This document shows, one piece after another, positions 16,971 to 25,625 of a DNA stretch of 64,000 nucleotides (positions are counted from its first letter, which is position 1; each line of letters starts with the position of its first letter). Below the pieces are notes generated by a model. The model did not search any database, was not told the DNA's origin, and saw only the letters and a program-made list of their open reading frames with translations. This DNA is from JALYXS01 sp051003795 (GTDB taxonomy: Bacteria; Acidobacteriota; Terriglobia; Bryobacterales; Bryobacteraceae). Made by a program: the position numbers and the translations under genes. The stretch is taken from positions 1 to 64,000 of the forward strand of contig JBPCKZ010000201.1 of the NCBI GenBank assembly GCA_051003795.1, read 5' to 3'.

Positions 16971-17471
16971 CTATTTCAAGAATGGCTTGCGAAGTTGGCC
17001 CACGGTCCGGTGCATCATGATCGAAAACGACCCCTTATGAGGGCAGACCGGAACCGGCGAAAAACTCAGGACGGGATTGCCGTTCTCGATCCACAGCTTT
17101 TCCTGCCGCGACCGGTTTACATCCACGGTCAGAATCACGCCAGTTCCACAGGACTCGCTATCGGCAATATTTAATACCGACGGGTCCGCGCCGGTGCTTT
17201 TCGAACCCCAATCTTCAAGAAATTTTTCGTACGAATAGCCGTCGCACGGCTTCGCCACCGAGCAGCCCCACATGGCATAGGCTGCCGCGTAATCCTGCCC
17301 GCGGAGCCGTTTCAAGAAATCTTTGCCGGCCCGCTCTTGCGCGTGGTTCTTAAAAACGTAGTAGGCGAGGCCGATGACGATAATACCGAGAACACCAAAA
17401 ACGACGATGCGCTTAACCAGAGTTTCCCTGCGCTCGTCGCCCGTGCCGTAGTGATCCAGGTAGCCGACCAT
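16971..17471 (-). CDS. Membrane-anchored hypothetical protein
   Basis: A 166-residue protein: a short cytoplasmic N-terminus, one transmembrane helix at ~22-40 (VVFGVLGIIVIGLAYYVF), then an extracytoplasmic domain with four Cys residues (WGCSVAKPCDGYSYE, ESCGTG, VPVCPHKG). These could form two disulfides. The helix LKRLRGQDYAAAYAMW resembles DUF4878/NTF2-like lumenal domains. Function unknown. It sits just upstream of citrate synthase and downstream of the OmpH-like gene, in the same direction. Confidence 0.65.
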   Translation of the reverse strand: MVGYLDHYGTGDERRETLVKRIVVFGVLGIIVIGLAYYVFKNHAQERAGKDFLKRLRGQDYAAAYAMWGCSVAKPCDGYSYEKFLEDWGSKSTGADPSVLNIADSESCGTGVILTVDVNRSRQEKLWIENGNPVLSFSPVPVCPHKGSFSIMMHRTVGQLRKPFLK

Positions 17472-17490
17472 CGGCTCCTCCCGTTTCCCG

Positions 17491-18015
17491 CTATTTGGCG
17501 GGGAAGGCTTTGTTGTATTCCGCCAACACGTCGCTCGTTATATCGAGCGCCGGCTTGAAATACACGGTGTTCGTTACGTCCACCACCACATCGTAACCTT
17601 TATCCGCCGCCAGCTTGGCTACAACACCCTGCATTTGCTTCGAGCTCTTGCTCAAAATGTCGTTTCTTTCACGATCGACATCCGCTTGCAAATCTTCGGT
17701 CAGGCGTTGCAGTTCGCGTTGGCGGGTCTGGCCCTGAGCCGTCAGATCGGCTTGGCCCTGCTGGGTGAGCTTGCCCGCGTTTTTCTGCAGATTGTCCTGG
17801 ATGCCTTGCAATTCGGCTTCGATCTTCTGCATCTCCGCCTGCCGGGGCTTGTACTTGGCTTCGAGCGCGGCGGAAGCCTTCTTGATTTCATCCGATTCGA
17901 GAACGGCGCGCTGCAAATTGACAACTGCAACCTTGATCTGCGCGGACGCAAGACCGGCAACGGAGGACAAGACCAGGCACAATAAGGCCGCTCTCGCGGA
18001 CCAGCTTCCGGACAT
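17491..18015 (-). CDS. skp: Skp/OmpH family periplasmic chaperone
   Basis: A 174-residue protein with a signal peptide (~1-25) and the OmpH start IKVAVVNLQRAVLESDE. A long charged coiled coil follows (about residues 45-125: EAKYKPRQAEMQKIEAELQ), and the C-terminal YDVVVDVTNTVYF returns to the trimer core. Skp trimers hold unfolded outer-membrane proteins in their tentacles and pass them to BAM. AAGGAG precedes the ATG at 18015. The gene is not next to bamA here, as it usually is in Proteobacteria. The many TonB-type barrels in this genome are plausible clients. Confidence 0.88.
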   Translation of the reverse strand: MSGSWSARAALLCLVLSSVAGLASAQIKVAVVNLQRAVLESDEIKKASAALEAKYKPRQAEMQKIEAELQGIQDNLQKNAGKLTQQGQADLTAQGQTRQRELQRLTEDLQADVDRERNDILSKSSKQMQGVVAKLAADKGYDVVVDVTNTVYFKPALDITSDVLAEYNKAFPAK

Positions 18016-18135
18016 TTGGAAAGGCTCCTTCAGAAGGGGTGAAAGTTCAGATTAACACACGCGAAAAACCGTCCAAATTCCGAACCGTTCGACATTTTGC
18101 CGAACAGCGGTGAAAATGAGTATAGCGAGGCAAAA

Positions 18136-19521
18136 ATGGATCGCCGCAGTGCAATCAAGGGCTTGGCAACCGGTTTCGCGGGACTTCCGGCCGCCGCTCG
18201 GAACGCGATTGCGCCTCGTGCCCGCCCGAACATACTTTATCTCCATTCTCACGATACCGGACGCTACATCGAGCCGTACGGCCACGATTTGCCCACTCCC
18301 AATCTGCGCAAGTTCGCGGAAGAGTCGGTTCTGTTCCGGCAAGCGTTCGATGCCGCCCCGACATGCTCTCCAAGCCGCGCCAGCCTGCTCACGGGGCAAT
18401 GTCCGCACAACAGCGGCATGCTCGGCCTGGCGCACCGCGGTTTTTCGCTCAACGACTACAAACAGCACATCGTACACACTCTGCGCGACCGGGCGGGTTA
18501 CCGCTCGACCCTCATCGGAGTCCAACACGTGGCGAAGAGCCCGGAAATTATCGGCTACGACGAAGTTGTCAAAATCCAAAACACGCACGCCCGGTACGTG
18601 GCCCCCGCGGCCGTCAACTGGATTCGAAATGCGCCCAAGCGTCCGTTCTTCCTGAGTGTCGGGTTTCAGGAAACACATCGCGTTTTTCCGAACCCGGGGC
18701 CGGAAGACGACCAGCGGTTCTGCGTGCCGCCTTCTCCCATTCCCGATACGGCGAAGACGCGTGAAGATATCGCCGCATTCCACGCCAGCGCGCGCACTCT
18801 GGACGCGGCGATGGGCGACGTGCTGCGCGCGCTCGAATCCGCGGGTCTCGCGGGGAACACCCTGGTAATCTGCACCACCGACCATGGCATCGCGTTCCCG
18901 GAGATGAAATGCGATCTCACGCATCACGGTACCGGAGTGATGCTGATGATGCGCGGCCCCGGCGGCTTTGGCGGCGGCAAGGTGTCGGATACGTTGGTTT
19001 CGCAGATGGATTTGTTCCCAACGCTCTGCGAAATTCTGGAAATTCCAGCGCCTGCGTGGCTGCAAGGCCGTTCGCTCATGCCGCTGTTGCGTGGAGAGAA
19101 GCCGGAGATCCACGACGAGCTGTTCGCCGAAGTAAATTATCACGCAGCTTACGAGCCGAAGCGTTCGGTCCGCATCAAACGTTGGAGCTACATGCGGAAC
19201 TACGACGAACGCCGCCGGCCGGTTCTGCCCAATTGCGACGACGGGCCGAGCAAAGACGCGTGGCTGGAATTTGGATGGCGCGACCGCGTCGTCCCGCCCG
19301 AGCAGCTCTACGATTTGGTTTTCGATCCCGAAGAGCGGCGCAATCTGGCTACGGACCCTTCGGTGTCACGAGTGTTGGGCGACATGCGGGGACGGCTCGA
19401 CGCCTGGATGCGGCGCACGGACGATCCGCTGCTGCGCGGGCCGGTGAAAGCTCCCGCGGGCGCTCGGGTGAACGATCCCGACGGCGTTTCTCCGCGGGAA
19501 CCGACGCATATCGCCGGCTAG
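18136..19521 (+). CDS. Sulfatase (formylglycine type), exported
   Basis: The ATG at 18136 is preferred over TTG at 18097 because a GAGG element precedes it and the product opens with a twin-arginine-like leader (MDRRSAIKG). The sulfatase core is clear: PNILYLHSHD (metal Asp), and Cys77 in C-S-P-S-R, which is converted to formylglycine. Later motifs are VICTTDHGIAFPEMKCDLTHHGTG (metal/substrate His and Asp) and YDLVFDPEERRNLA near the C-terminus. It resembles heparan N-sulfatase-like (SGSH) enzymes that act on sulfated glycans. The MFS transporter gene follows 126 bp downstream. Confidence 0.9.
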   Translation: MDRRSAIKGLATGFAGLPAAARNAIAPRARPNILYLHSHDTGRYIEPYGHDLPTPNLRKFAEESVLFRQAFDAAPTCSPSRASLLTGQCPHNSGMLGLAHRGFSLNDYKQHIVHTLRDRAGYRSTLIGVQHVAKSPEIIGYDEVVKIQNTHARYVAPAAVNWIRNAPKRPFFLSVGFQETHRVFPNPGPEDDQRFCVPPSPIPDTAKTREDIAAFHASARTLDAAMGDVLRALESAGLAGNTLVICTTDHGIAFPEMKCDLTHHGTGVMLMMRGPGGFGGGKVSDTLVSQMDLFPTLCEILEIPAPAWLQGRSLMPLLRGEKPEIHDELFAEVNYHAAYEPKRSVRIKRWSYMRNYDERRRPVLPNCDDGPSKDAWLEFGWRDRVVPPEQLYDLVFDPEERRNLATDPSVSRVLGDMRGRLDAWMRRTDDPLLRGPVKAPAGARVNDPDGVSPREPTHIAG

Positions 19522-19647
19522 TGGCCTGTCGCGGCGCGGCCCAATCCCCAGCGGCAACCGCTTCCCTGCCGGTTTATCCCGGCGCACCCACCCGGCCGCC
19601 TGGCACTAGTTGCATTCGAAGCTCACGGCGTGATCTGATGCAATCCT

Positions 19648-20961
19648 ATGGCGACCCAGGCTTCCAATGTCATCCCAATCACCGAGGAGCGTCCAACCCA
19701 CGTTCGCTACTGGGTAGTCGTATTCGCGGTCACGCTCGCCGTCTTCTCCTATATCGACCGGGTCGCTTTATCGCGCGCTGCGGGAACGATTTCAAAAGAA
19801 CTCGGGCTGAACAAAGAGCAGATGGGCTGGGTCTTCTTCGCATTCGCCTCGGCCTATGCGGCCTTCGAAATCCCGAGCGGCTACATGGGCGACCGCTGGG
19901 GTCCGCGGCGCGTACTGATGCGCATTGTGGTGTGGTGGTCGTTCTTCACGGCCGCGACCGGATGGGCCTTCAATTTCATATCGCTTTTCTTAACGCAACT
20001 TCTGTTTGGCGCGGGGGAGGCCGGATGCTTCCCTAACATCACCCGGGCTTTCGCCACATGGCTCCCGCGGGAAGAGCGGGTGCGCGCCCAAGGCATCATC
20101 TGGCTATCGGCGCGATGGGGCGGCGCGTTCACCCCGCTTTTCGTCGTGTTCCTGTTCCGATTCGTTTCGTGGCGGCTCGCATTCGCCATCTTCGGAATGT
20201 TCGGCGCCGTCTGGGCCATCTTTTTTTTCCGCTGGTTCCGGGACAATCCGGCAGACAATCCGAAAGTAAACGCCGCCGAGCTCAGGCTGATGCGCGGATC
20301 GGAACAACTGCTCGGTCACGGCAAGATTCCGTGGGGCAGGTTCGCCGCTTCGAAGCAGGTCCGGCTGCTTTGCGCGCAATATTTTTGTCTCTCGTTCGGA
20401 TGGTATTTCTATATCACGTGGCTACCGACCTTTCTCGACGAGAAACTAAAGCTTAGCTTGAGCCAAGGCGCGTTTTACGGGATTTTGCCGTTATTCCTGG
20501 GCGGCCTTGGATCGCTGTTTTGTGGATTCATTTCCTCTCACCTGACTCGCTTCACCGGCAGCGTGACAAAGACGCGCAAGCTGCTGGGATGCATCGGATT
20601 CTTCGGCGCGGGGGCGTTGCTGATCGTCGCCACCTTCCTGCACGAACCGCTTGCCGTAATGCTTTCGATCGGTTTCGCCAGTTTCTGCAACGATCTGGTC
20701 ATGCCGACATCTTGGGGGGCGTGCATGGACGTGGGCGGTAAATTGGCGGGAACCCTTTCGGGGACCATGAACATGATGGGCAACTTCGGCGGGGCGCTCT
20801 ATCCCGTGGTGACGGGCTACATTCTCCGCCAATTCAACAACAATTGGGATCTGCCGTTGTACGTCTCGGCGGCGGTTTACTTCTGTGGGATTTTTCTGTG
20901 GCTGGCGCTGGATCCGGTAACTCCGATCGAGAGAACGGAGGTTAAGCTTGAACCGGCATAA
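19648..20961 (+). CDS. MFS transporter, ACS (anion:cation symporter) type
   Basis: A 437-residue protein with 12 predicted membrane segments. The loop 2-3 MFS motif is GYMGDRWGPRRVLM, and SYIDRVALSRA in TM1 is typical of the ACS family (hexuronate, glucarate and phthalate permeases). FNFISLFLTQLLFGAGEAGCFPNITRAFATWLPREER is the TM4-5 ACS signature region. A proton-coupled organic acid or uronate substrate is likely but not provable. Location after the sulfatase suggests uptake of an acidic sugar released from sulfated or uronic polysaccharides. Confidence 0.88.
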   Translation: MATQASNVIPITEERPTHVRYWVVVFAVTLAVFSYIDRVALSRAAGTISKELGLNKEQMGWVFFAFASAYAAFEIPSGYMGDRWGPRRVLMRIVVWWSFFTAATGWAFNFISLFLTQLLFGAGEAGCFPNITRAFATWLPREERVRAQGIIWLSARWGGAFTPLFVVFLFRFVSWRLAFAIFGMFGAVWAIFFFRWFRDNPADNPKVNAAELRLMRGSEQLLGHGKIPWGRFAASKQVRLLCAQYFCLSFGWYFYITWLPTFLDEKLKLSLSQGAFYGILPLFLGGLGSLFCGFISSHLTRFTGSVTKTRKLLGCIGFFGAGALLIVATFLHEPLAVMLSIGFASFCNDLVMPTSWGACMDVGGKLAGTLSGTMNMMGNFGGALYPVVTGYILRQFNNNWDLPLYVSAAVYFCGIFLWLALDPVTPIERTEVKLEPA

Positions 20962-20984
20962 GCCTGGTTTGAGGTATTCCCTCT

Positions 20985-21013
20985 TTGTGTTTCAACTACG
21001 TTTGTGGTATAAA
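20985..21013 (+). promoter_or_regulatory. Sigma-70-like promoter of the Phd/PIN toxin-antitoxin pair
   Basis: TTGTGT (20985-20990) and TATAAA (21008-21013) are separated by 17 bp. An in-frame ATG at 21013 would lie in the -10 box, so transcription starting near 21020 supports the ATG at 21031 as the real antitoxin start. Confidence 0.6.
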
Positions 21014-21030
21014 TGACCAGGGTGACTATT

Positions 21031-21318
21031 ATGGCTACCGCAACAAAAATGCAACGAAGCGGCGCGACCGCCGAAGTCTGGACGGTGGCCGATGCAAAGG
21101 CTCGCCTGAGCGAAGTAATCCAGCACGCCGTATCCGGGGGGCCGCAGGTGATTACGAAAAACGGACACAAAACGGTGGTTGTGGTTTCAGTGGAAGAGTG
21201 GGAGCGCAAGACGAATCGGAAGGGCAACCTCGCCGAATTTTTTGCCGCTTCCCCGCTTCGGGAATCCGGTTTGAAGGTGAAGCGGAACAAGGACGCCCCC
21301 CGCGATATCGAGCTTTGA
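21031..21318 (+). CDS. Phd/YefM-type antitoxin
   Basis: A 95-residue protein from the ATG at 21031, preceded by AGGGTG at ribosome-binding distance. It has the Phd-fold core VADAKARLSEVIQHAVSGGPQVITKNGHKTVVVVSVEEWER, in which the N-terminal part dimerises and binds DNA. The basic C-terminal tail (LKVKRNKDAPRDIEL) would wrap and inhibit the toxin. It overlaps the PIN gene by 4 bp (TTGA), as is usual in type II modules. It probably autoregulates the promoter just upstream. Confidence 0.88.
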   Translation: MATATKMQRSGATAEVWTVADAKARLSEVIQHAVSGGPQVITKNGHKTVVVVSVEEWERKTNRKGNLAEFFAASPLRESGLKVKRNKDAPRDIEL

Positions 21319-21743
21319 GGTTTCTTCTCGATACGAACGTGATCTCGGAATGGGTGAAACCTCATCCCGATCCGAACGTCGTAAGCTGGCTCGCCGAAGC
21401 CGACGAAGATCGCGTTTTTATCAGCGTGGCCTCTTTAGCGGAGATCCGCTTCGGTATCGACCTGATGCCGGGCGGACGCCGCCAGGATCGCTTGATTTTG
21501 TGGCTCGAAGAAGAGCTGCCGGTCCGGTTTGAAGGACGCGTGCTCGCCATCGATCGGCGAATTGCGGACACCTGGGGCATTGTCTCGGCTCGTGCCCGGA
21601 AGACGGGCGGAACGCTGGGTTCGATGGACGCTTTCTTCGCCGCCACGGCGGAGACGCACGCCTTAACGCTCGTGACCCGCAACACCGGCGACTTCGAGAA
21701 ATTGAAAATCCCGCTGCTGAACCCGTGGCACGCGCCGGTATAA
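21315..21743 (+). CDS. PIN-domain toxin (VapC/FitB-like)
   Basis: A TTG start at 21315 within TTTGA gives LRFLLDTNVISEW, the standard VapC/FitB opening. Acidic active-site residues are Asp in LLDTN, Glu in SLAEIRFGI, Asp in GSMDAFFAATA, and the polar TRNTGDFEKL end motif. At 142 aa it has the family length. PIN toxins are Mg-dependent ribonucleases, often cutting tRNA-fMet or rRNA loops. The gene is coupled to its antitoxin by the 4-bp overlap. Its stop codon lies in a 17-bp tandem duplication. Confidence 0.88.
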   Translation: MRFLLDTNVISEWVKPHPDPNVVSWLAEADEDRVFISVASLAEIRFGIDLMPGGRRQDRLILWLEEELPVRFEGRVLAIDRRIADTWGIVSARARKTGGTLGSMDAFFAATAETHALTLVTRNTGDFEKLKIPLLNPWHAPV

Positions 21744-21761
21744 TGCACGCGCCGGTATAAT
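21728..21761 (+). repeat. 17-bp perfect tandem duplication at the PIN gene end
   Basis: The unit GCACGCGCCGGTATAAT occurs twice back-to-back (21728-21744, 21745-21761). The first copy contains the PIN stop codon TAA. Each copy ends in TATAAT, so the second could act as a -10 box for sequence beyond. It looks like a recent slippage duplication. Confidence 0.85.
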
Positions 21762-21770
21762 TGAGACCCT

Positions 21771-22207
21771 GTGGGCGGGAACGCTTCGGCATATCTTTCA
21801 ATGGTTGTGCTTGCAGGCGCGTCCGCCGCTCTCTGGCCAAAGCCCGTTCCCGCTTTCACGTTGCGGCGGCACGATGGAGCTTGGACGGCAAGTCTGGGAT
21901 TGCGATTTGTTCCGAACCTTCCTTCCGTCGCGAAGTATGTTTATGACCTCGCGGACGGCGCCTTCGCGCAGTTCGCCGATGAGACACTCCGGCGCTACAA
22001 TTCGCATCTGGTGAGCCGCGATCTAGGCCACGCCGTCCCCGGCGATCTGCTCTTCCTTCGCCAATCCGAACGGAAGATGCCGTTCCATGCAATGATTTTT
22101 CTGGGCCGCAGCCAGGTGGAACGCCGTCAAGAAGATTTTTTCCTGTACCACACCGGTCCGGGCGGCGAAATTCGCCAGCCGCAATGGCGACCCGTGCCGG
22201 GGTTGCC
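21771..22207 (+). pseudogene. DUF1175 (YfaT-like) gene remnant
   Basis: The frame contains the recognisable DUF1175 core: RRHDGAW, FVPNLPSVAKYVY, ADETLRRYNSHLVSRDL, VPGDLLFLRQSERKMPFHAMIFLGRSQ, YHTGPGGEIRQ and QWRPVPG. The expected N-terminal part (secretion signal and the DCAALIR-type helix) is missing. The usual C-terminal tail after WRPVPG is replaced, at about 22207, by antisense A2M sequence. DUF1175 proteins are normally encoded next to bacterial alpha-2-macroglobulins (yfaT-yfaS in E. coli), which fits the remnants that follow. Boundaries are approximate. Confidence 0.65.
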
Positions 22208-22512
22208 CGGAGGATTGCTCGCGCAATGCCTTGATTTTCCGCCACGAATCGTCCGTGAACTGATCGCGTACCGTGAAGCGCATGCGCGCGTGCCATGCGC
22301 GCTTAAAGGAGTGGAATCGCTCGATCGGCGTCCGCTCGCGCGGAGGTCGCGGCGCGCGACCGCCAAACATGTGCGGATCCTCCAACTGCTCGAAGAATTT
22401 GACCGGATCGTCCACGCGATATACGCGGAAATCGAGATCCATGATGTCCGCGGCGCTCAGTTCGACGCTGGCCTTCTCGCCTGGCGCGAATGTTTTTCCG
22501 CTGCTTCGGCAT
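22208..22512 (-). pseudogene. Inverted N-terminal fragment of a bacterial alpha-2-macroglobulin gene
   Basis: Read on the minus strand, this ~300-bp segment encodes GKTFAPGEKASVELSAADI, then LDFRVYRVDDPVKFFEQLED and PHMFGG, then WRKIKALREQ. This is the MG1-domain start of bacterial alpha-2-macroglobulins (YfaS-like). The following A2M sequence lies on the opposite strand from 22513 onward, so the segment is inverted relative to the rest of its gene. No signal peptide or start remains. Boundaries are estimated from where homology changes strand; no clear inverted repeats were found at the breakpoints. Confidence 0.65.
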
Positions 22513-23290
22513 AGTTGGTGACGCGGCAGGTGGTTGCGGTTTGGCGACAATGGATCGCGCTGCGGGGCCGCTGGAACTCGCAGTCGATCCCGATCAAAGT
22601 GAGCCGGAAGGGCGTGTACCTCGTCGAAGCGACGCATGGCGATCTCCGCGCCTATATCAGAAACCGGAATACGAAGTTCGGGTCACGGACCGGGAAGGCA
22701 CTCTCGATGCGAACGGCAAGCTTACCGTTTCCATTCCAACCGAAGTAAGCGAGCATCGTTGGGACGCTCGTTATCGGTGGAAGCCCGCATCACCGATGCA
22801 GGCAACCGCGAAATCTCCGGCGTAAATTCGGCTATTGCCACTTACGGCGGTTTCCTGGTGAACGTCCCGCCGGAGCAGTACGGTTTCATGCCCGGCGCGC
22901 GCGGCGCGTTTAACATCGAAGCGCGCGGTTACGCCGGGAAGCCCGTGACCACGGCAGTTTCGGCCGATTTACTCGAACGCTTACATCTGGGTGACAAGCC
23001 AGGACATTTCGCTGTATGGCGATCGGCCGAAGCTCGTCCAACTTATCCCCGACAAGAAAAGCTATCGGGCAGGCGATGTCGCGAAAATTCTGATCGTCAC
23101 CGGCGTGCCGCGGGCGCGGGTTCTGATCGCCGAAGAGGGCCGCACGCCGGCAAATCCCCGCATTATCGAAGCGACCGGGCCCGCGGTTACGGTGGAAGTG
23201 CCGATCCGGCGGGAACATGTGCCAAATTTTTTTGTCTCCGCGGCGTTTTTGAATGACAACCAATTTTTCCAGGGATCGAAGAGCGACGCC
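22513..23290 (+). pseudogene. Alpha-2-macroglobulin gene fragments, multiply frameshifted and truncated
   Basis: Successive A2M segments appear in changing frames. At 22515-22655: TRQVVAVWRQW and IPIKVSRKGVYLVEATHGDLRAY. At 22660-22785: LDANGKLTVSIPTE and HRWDARYR. At 22787-22990: VEARITDAGNREISG and ATYGGFLVNVPPEQYGFMPG. At 22991-23290: ISLYGDRPKLVQLIPDKKSY and NFFVSAAFLNDNQFFQGSKS. Intact relatives are 1,500-2,000 residues; only ~250 remain, with no thioester motif. There is also an apparent deletion after LRAY. The normal product is a periplasmic protease-trapping protein. The remnant runs into the upstream region of the class V aminotransferase. Confidence 0.7.
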
Positions 23291-23375
23291 GGATACTCTG
23301 ACCTTCTTCTACGGCCGAACTTACAACATGGTTACGGTAGGCAGGCCCGTATCACCCTTCCTTTATATTCAAAAG

Positions 23376-24494
23376 ATGCCTTCGCCCGCACTGTGGGAGC
23401 AGTATCGGGACCAGTTTCCCGTTCGCAAGAACCTGGTGTACTTGAATCACGCGGGCGTTGCGCCGTTATGCAAAGCCGCCTCCGACGCCATGAAAAATCT
23501 TGCCGACGACGCGTGCGAGCATGGCAGCTTCCATTACGACAAGTGGCTCGCGGCGTATGACGGCCTCAGGCAAGCCGGCGCCAGGTTGATCGGGGCGGAC
23601 CCCGGCGAAATCGCGATCGTGAAGAACACGTCGGAAGGAATCTCGACGATCGCCGCGGGCATGAAATGGAAGGCCGGCGAAAAAGTCGTGGCGTTTATCG
23701 AGGAATTCCCGTCGAATTTTTATCCTTGGAAGAGACTGGAAAGTCTCGGCGTGCAGGTGATCTGGCTTTCCGTTTTCGATCCGCTCGAGAAAATCGATGC
23801 TGCCTGCCGCGGGGCGCGGCTGCTCGCCGTAAGCTACGTGCAATATCTGAGCGGCTATCGCGTGGACCTCAATGCGCTCGGCGAAATCTGCGATCGGAAC
23901 GGCTGTCTGTTTCTGGTGGATGCGATTCAGGGACTGGGAGTTTTCCCCATTGACGCGCGGAAAGCCAAGATTCATGCGCTCGCCGCGGATGGCCACAAAT
24001 GGCTCCTGGGCCCCGAAGGCTGCGGAATCCTATACGTTCAAAGAAATTTTCAGGATCAAGTGGAACCTGTCGAATTCGGCTGGACCAACGTGGCCCAATA
24101 CAACGATTATTCGTCGCGCGAAATGACATTGCGCGGCGATGCCGGCCGGTACGAGTGCGGAACGCTGAACACCATCGGGTGCTTCGGGCTTCAGGCGGCG
24201 ATTAATTTTCTGCTGGAAGTAGGCGTCGAGCGCGCGGGCGCGGACGTTCAAGCGTTAGGCGATCGAATCTGGGATGGCGTGCGGGCGCTCGGTTACGAGA
24301 CTCTGGGAATGCGAACGCCGGATACGGGCGCCGGCATCGTGAGCTTTCGGAAGGAAGGCGTCGAGAGCCACCTGATTGTGCGCCGCCTGAAAGAAGCGGG
24401 CTTCATGGCCGCGCCGCGCCAGGGATGGGTCCGCGTGTCGCCGCATTTTTATATCGGCCCGGCGGATGTTGAGGGCCTCTTAGATCACTTGTAG
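23376..24494 (+). CDS. Class V aminotransferase (cysteine desulfurase / isopenicillin epimerase-like)
   Basis: The ATG at 23376 (MPSPALWEQYRDQFP) is chosen; the open frame extends upstream into A2M debris. The protein is 372 aa, fold-type I PLP-dependent. Motifs: VYLNHAGVAP near the N-terminus, AIVKNTSEGISTIA (cofactor phosphate), FLVDAIQGLGVFPID (PLP Asp/Gln), and Lys208 in ADGHKWLLGPEGCG for the Schiff base. GRYECGTLN follows. Many acidobacterial homologues are annotated as cysteine desulfurase-like, but a catalytic Cys loop is not obvious, so lyase or epimerase activity is equally possible. It overlaps the convergent methyltransferase gene by 15 bp. Confidence 0.85.
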   Translation: MPSPALWEQYRDQFPVRKNLVYLNHAGVAPLCKAASDAMKNLADDACEHGSFHYDKWLAAYDGLRQAGARLIGADPGEIAIVKNTSEGISTIAAGMKWKAGEKVVAFIEEFPSNFYPWKRLESLGVQVIWLSVFDPLEKIDAACRGARLLAVSYVQYLSGYRVDLNALGEICDRNGCLFLVDAIQGLGVFPIDARKAKIHALAADGHKWLLGPEGCGILYVQRNFQDQVEPVEFGWTNVAQYNDYSSREMTLRGDAGRYECGTLNTIGCFGLQAAINFLLEVGVERAGADVQALGDRIWDGVRALGYETLGMRTPDTGAGIVSFRKEGVESHLIVRRLKEAGFMAAPRQGWVRVSPHFYIGPADVEGLLDHL

Positions 24495-25625
24495 GATCAG
24501 GCACTTTAAATAGTGCGTCTCCGGCACGGTCAGAAGTATGGGGTGGTCCCGCGCCTGCGTGCGCCGTTCCAGCACGCGAAGTGTCTTCCCCGCATCGAGC
24601 GCGGCCCGCGCGATGGCCTCGAACAGCGCCGCTTCGCTTACATGGTGCGAGCACGAACAGCTCACCAGCACGCCGCCGGGCCCGAGCAGGCGCAATGCCC
24701 GCAGATTGATCTCGCGATAACCGCGCATCGCTCCCTCGATCTGCCGGCGCGACTTCGCGAATGCCGGCGGATCGAGAACCACAATGTCGAACGTCTTGCG
24801 CGCCGAAGCATAGCCCGCCAGAAGATCGAACCCATCCGCGTCCCGAAAGGAAACATTGCCCAGTGAACTGGCGGCGCGATTTTGTTCGGCCGTGGCAAGC
24901 GCGCCCGCGCTGCTGTCGATGCCTTCCACGTACTCGCACTTCGCCGCTAGATGGAGCGCGAAGCCGCCAGTCGAAGTGAAGCAATCGAGAGCGCGCCCTT
25001 GGCCGTATCGCGCCGCCGCAACATAATTCTCGCGCTGATCGAGATAGATGCCGGTCTTTTGTCCCTGCCGCAAATCGGCGAAAAAGACCAGACCGTTCAT
25101 CCGAAGCTCAATCGATCCCGGAATCTCGCCATGCAGCACGCGAATTTCGCGCGGCAGGGATTCTTGCGTTCGCACCGCCGCATCGTTGCGCGCCAGAATG
25201 CCGCGCGGCGCAAACTGTTCGGCCAGCGCATCCACGATTTCCGGCAGCGCGCGATCCATCCCCTGATCCAACGCTTGGACCGCAAAGTACTCGCCATAGC
25301 GGTCGATAATCAGCGCGGGGAGCAGATCCCCTTCCGCGTGCACCAGCCGGAATGCGTTCGAATCGTGGACTATTAGTCGCCGGAACGCCGCTGCGGCGGC
25401 GATCCGCGCCGAGTACGTGTCATTTGATAGCATTCGCAGAGCGATTTGCGATGACGAGCTATAGTGCGCCGTGCCGAGCAGCCGCGCGGACGGATCGATC
25501 ACGCGGACGACGTCGCCGCCCACGGCATCCGCCGCATCCACGACATCGCCGCGAAAAATCCATGGGTGCCCGCTCGCGACTCGTCCCGCCGCTTTCCGAT
25601 TGACCCTTACCGCGGGCGGATTCAA
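24480..25625 (-). CDS. Class I rRNA large-subunit methyltransferase (RlmI-like)
   Basis: A 381-residue protein. An N-terminal PUA-type RNA-binding domain (VNRKAAGRVASGHPWIFRGDV) is followed by a central RlmI linker domain (LVHAEGDLLPALIIDRYGEYFAVQ). The Rossmann methyltransferase domain has GIYLDQREN, ALDCFTSTGGFAL (SAM site), VEGIDSS, FDIVVLDPPAFAKS and SCSCSHHV. The DPPAF and CSCS motifs match m5C methyltransferases of 23S rRNA. The TTG start at 25625 overlaps the stop of the amidohydrolase gene as TTGA, the same junction type as in the toxin pair. Confidence 0.9.
   Translation of the reverse strand: MNPPAVRVNRKAAGRVASGHPWIFRGDVVDAADAVGGDVVRVIDPSARLLGTAHYSSSSQIALRMLSNDTYSARIAAAAAFRRLIVHDSNAFRLVHAEGDLLPALIIDRYGEYFAVQALDQGMDRALPEIVDALAEQFAPRGILARNDAAVRTQESLPREIRVLHGEIPGSIELRMNGLVFFADLRQGQKTGIYLDQRENYVAAARYGQGRALDCFTSTGGFALHLAAKCEYVEGIDSSAGALATAEQNRAASSLGNVSFRDADGFDLLAGYASARKTFDIVVLDPPAFAKSRRQIEGAMRGYREINLRALRLLGPGGVLVSCSCSHHVSEAALFEAIARAALDAGKTLRVLERRTQARDHPILLTVPETHYLKCLILQVI

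Noticed and set aside
21771..22514. An intact 247-residue DUF1175 protein
   Set aside because: Only residues up to about WRPVPG match the family; the last ~100 residues are antisense to an A2M fragment and the N-terminal part of the family is missing.
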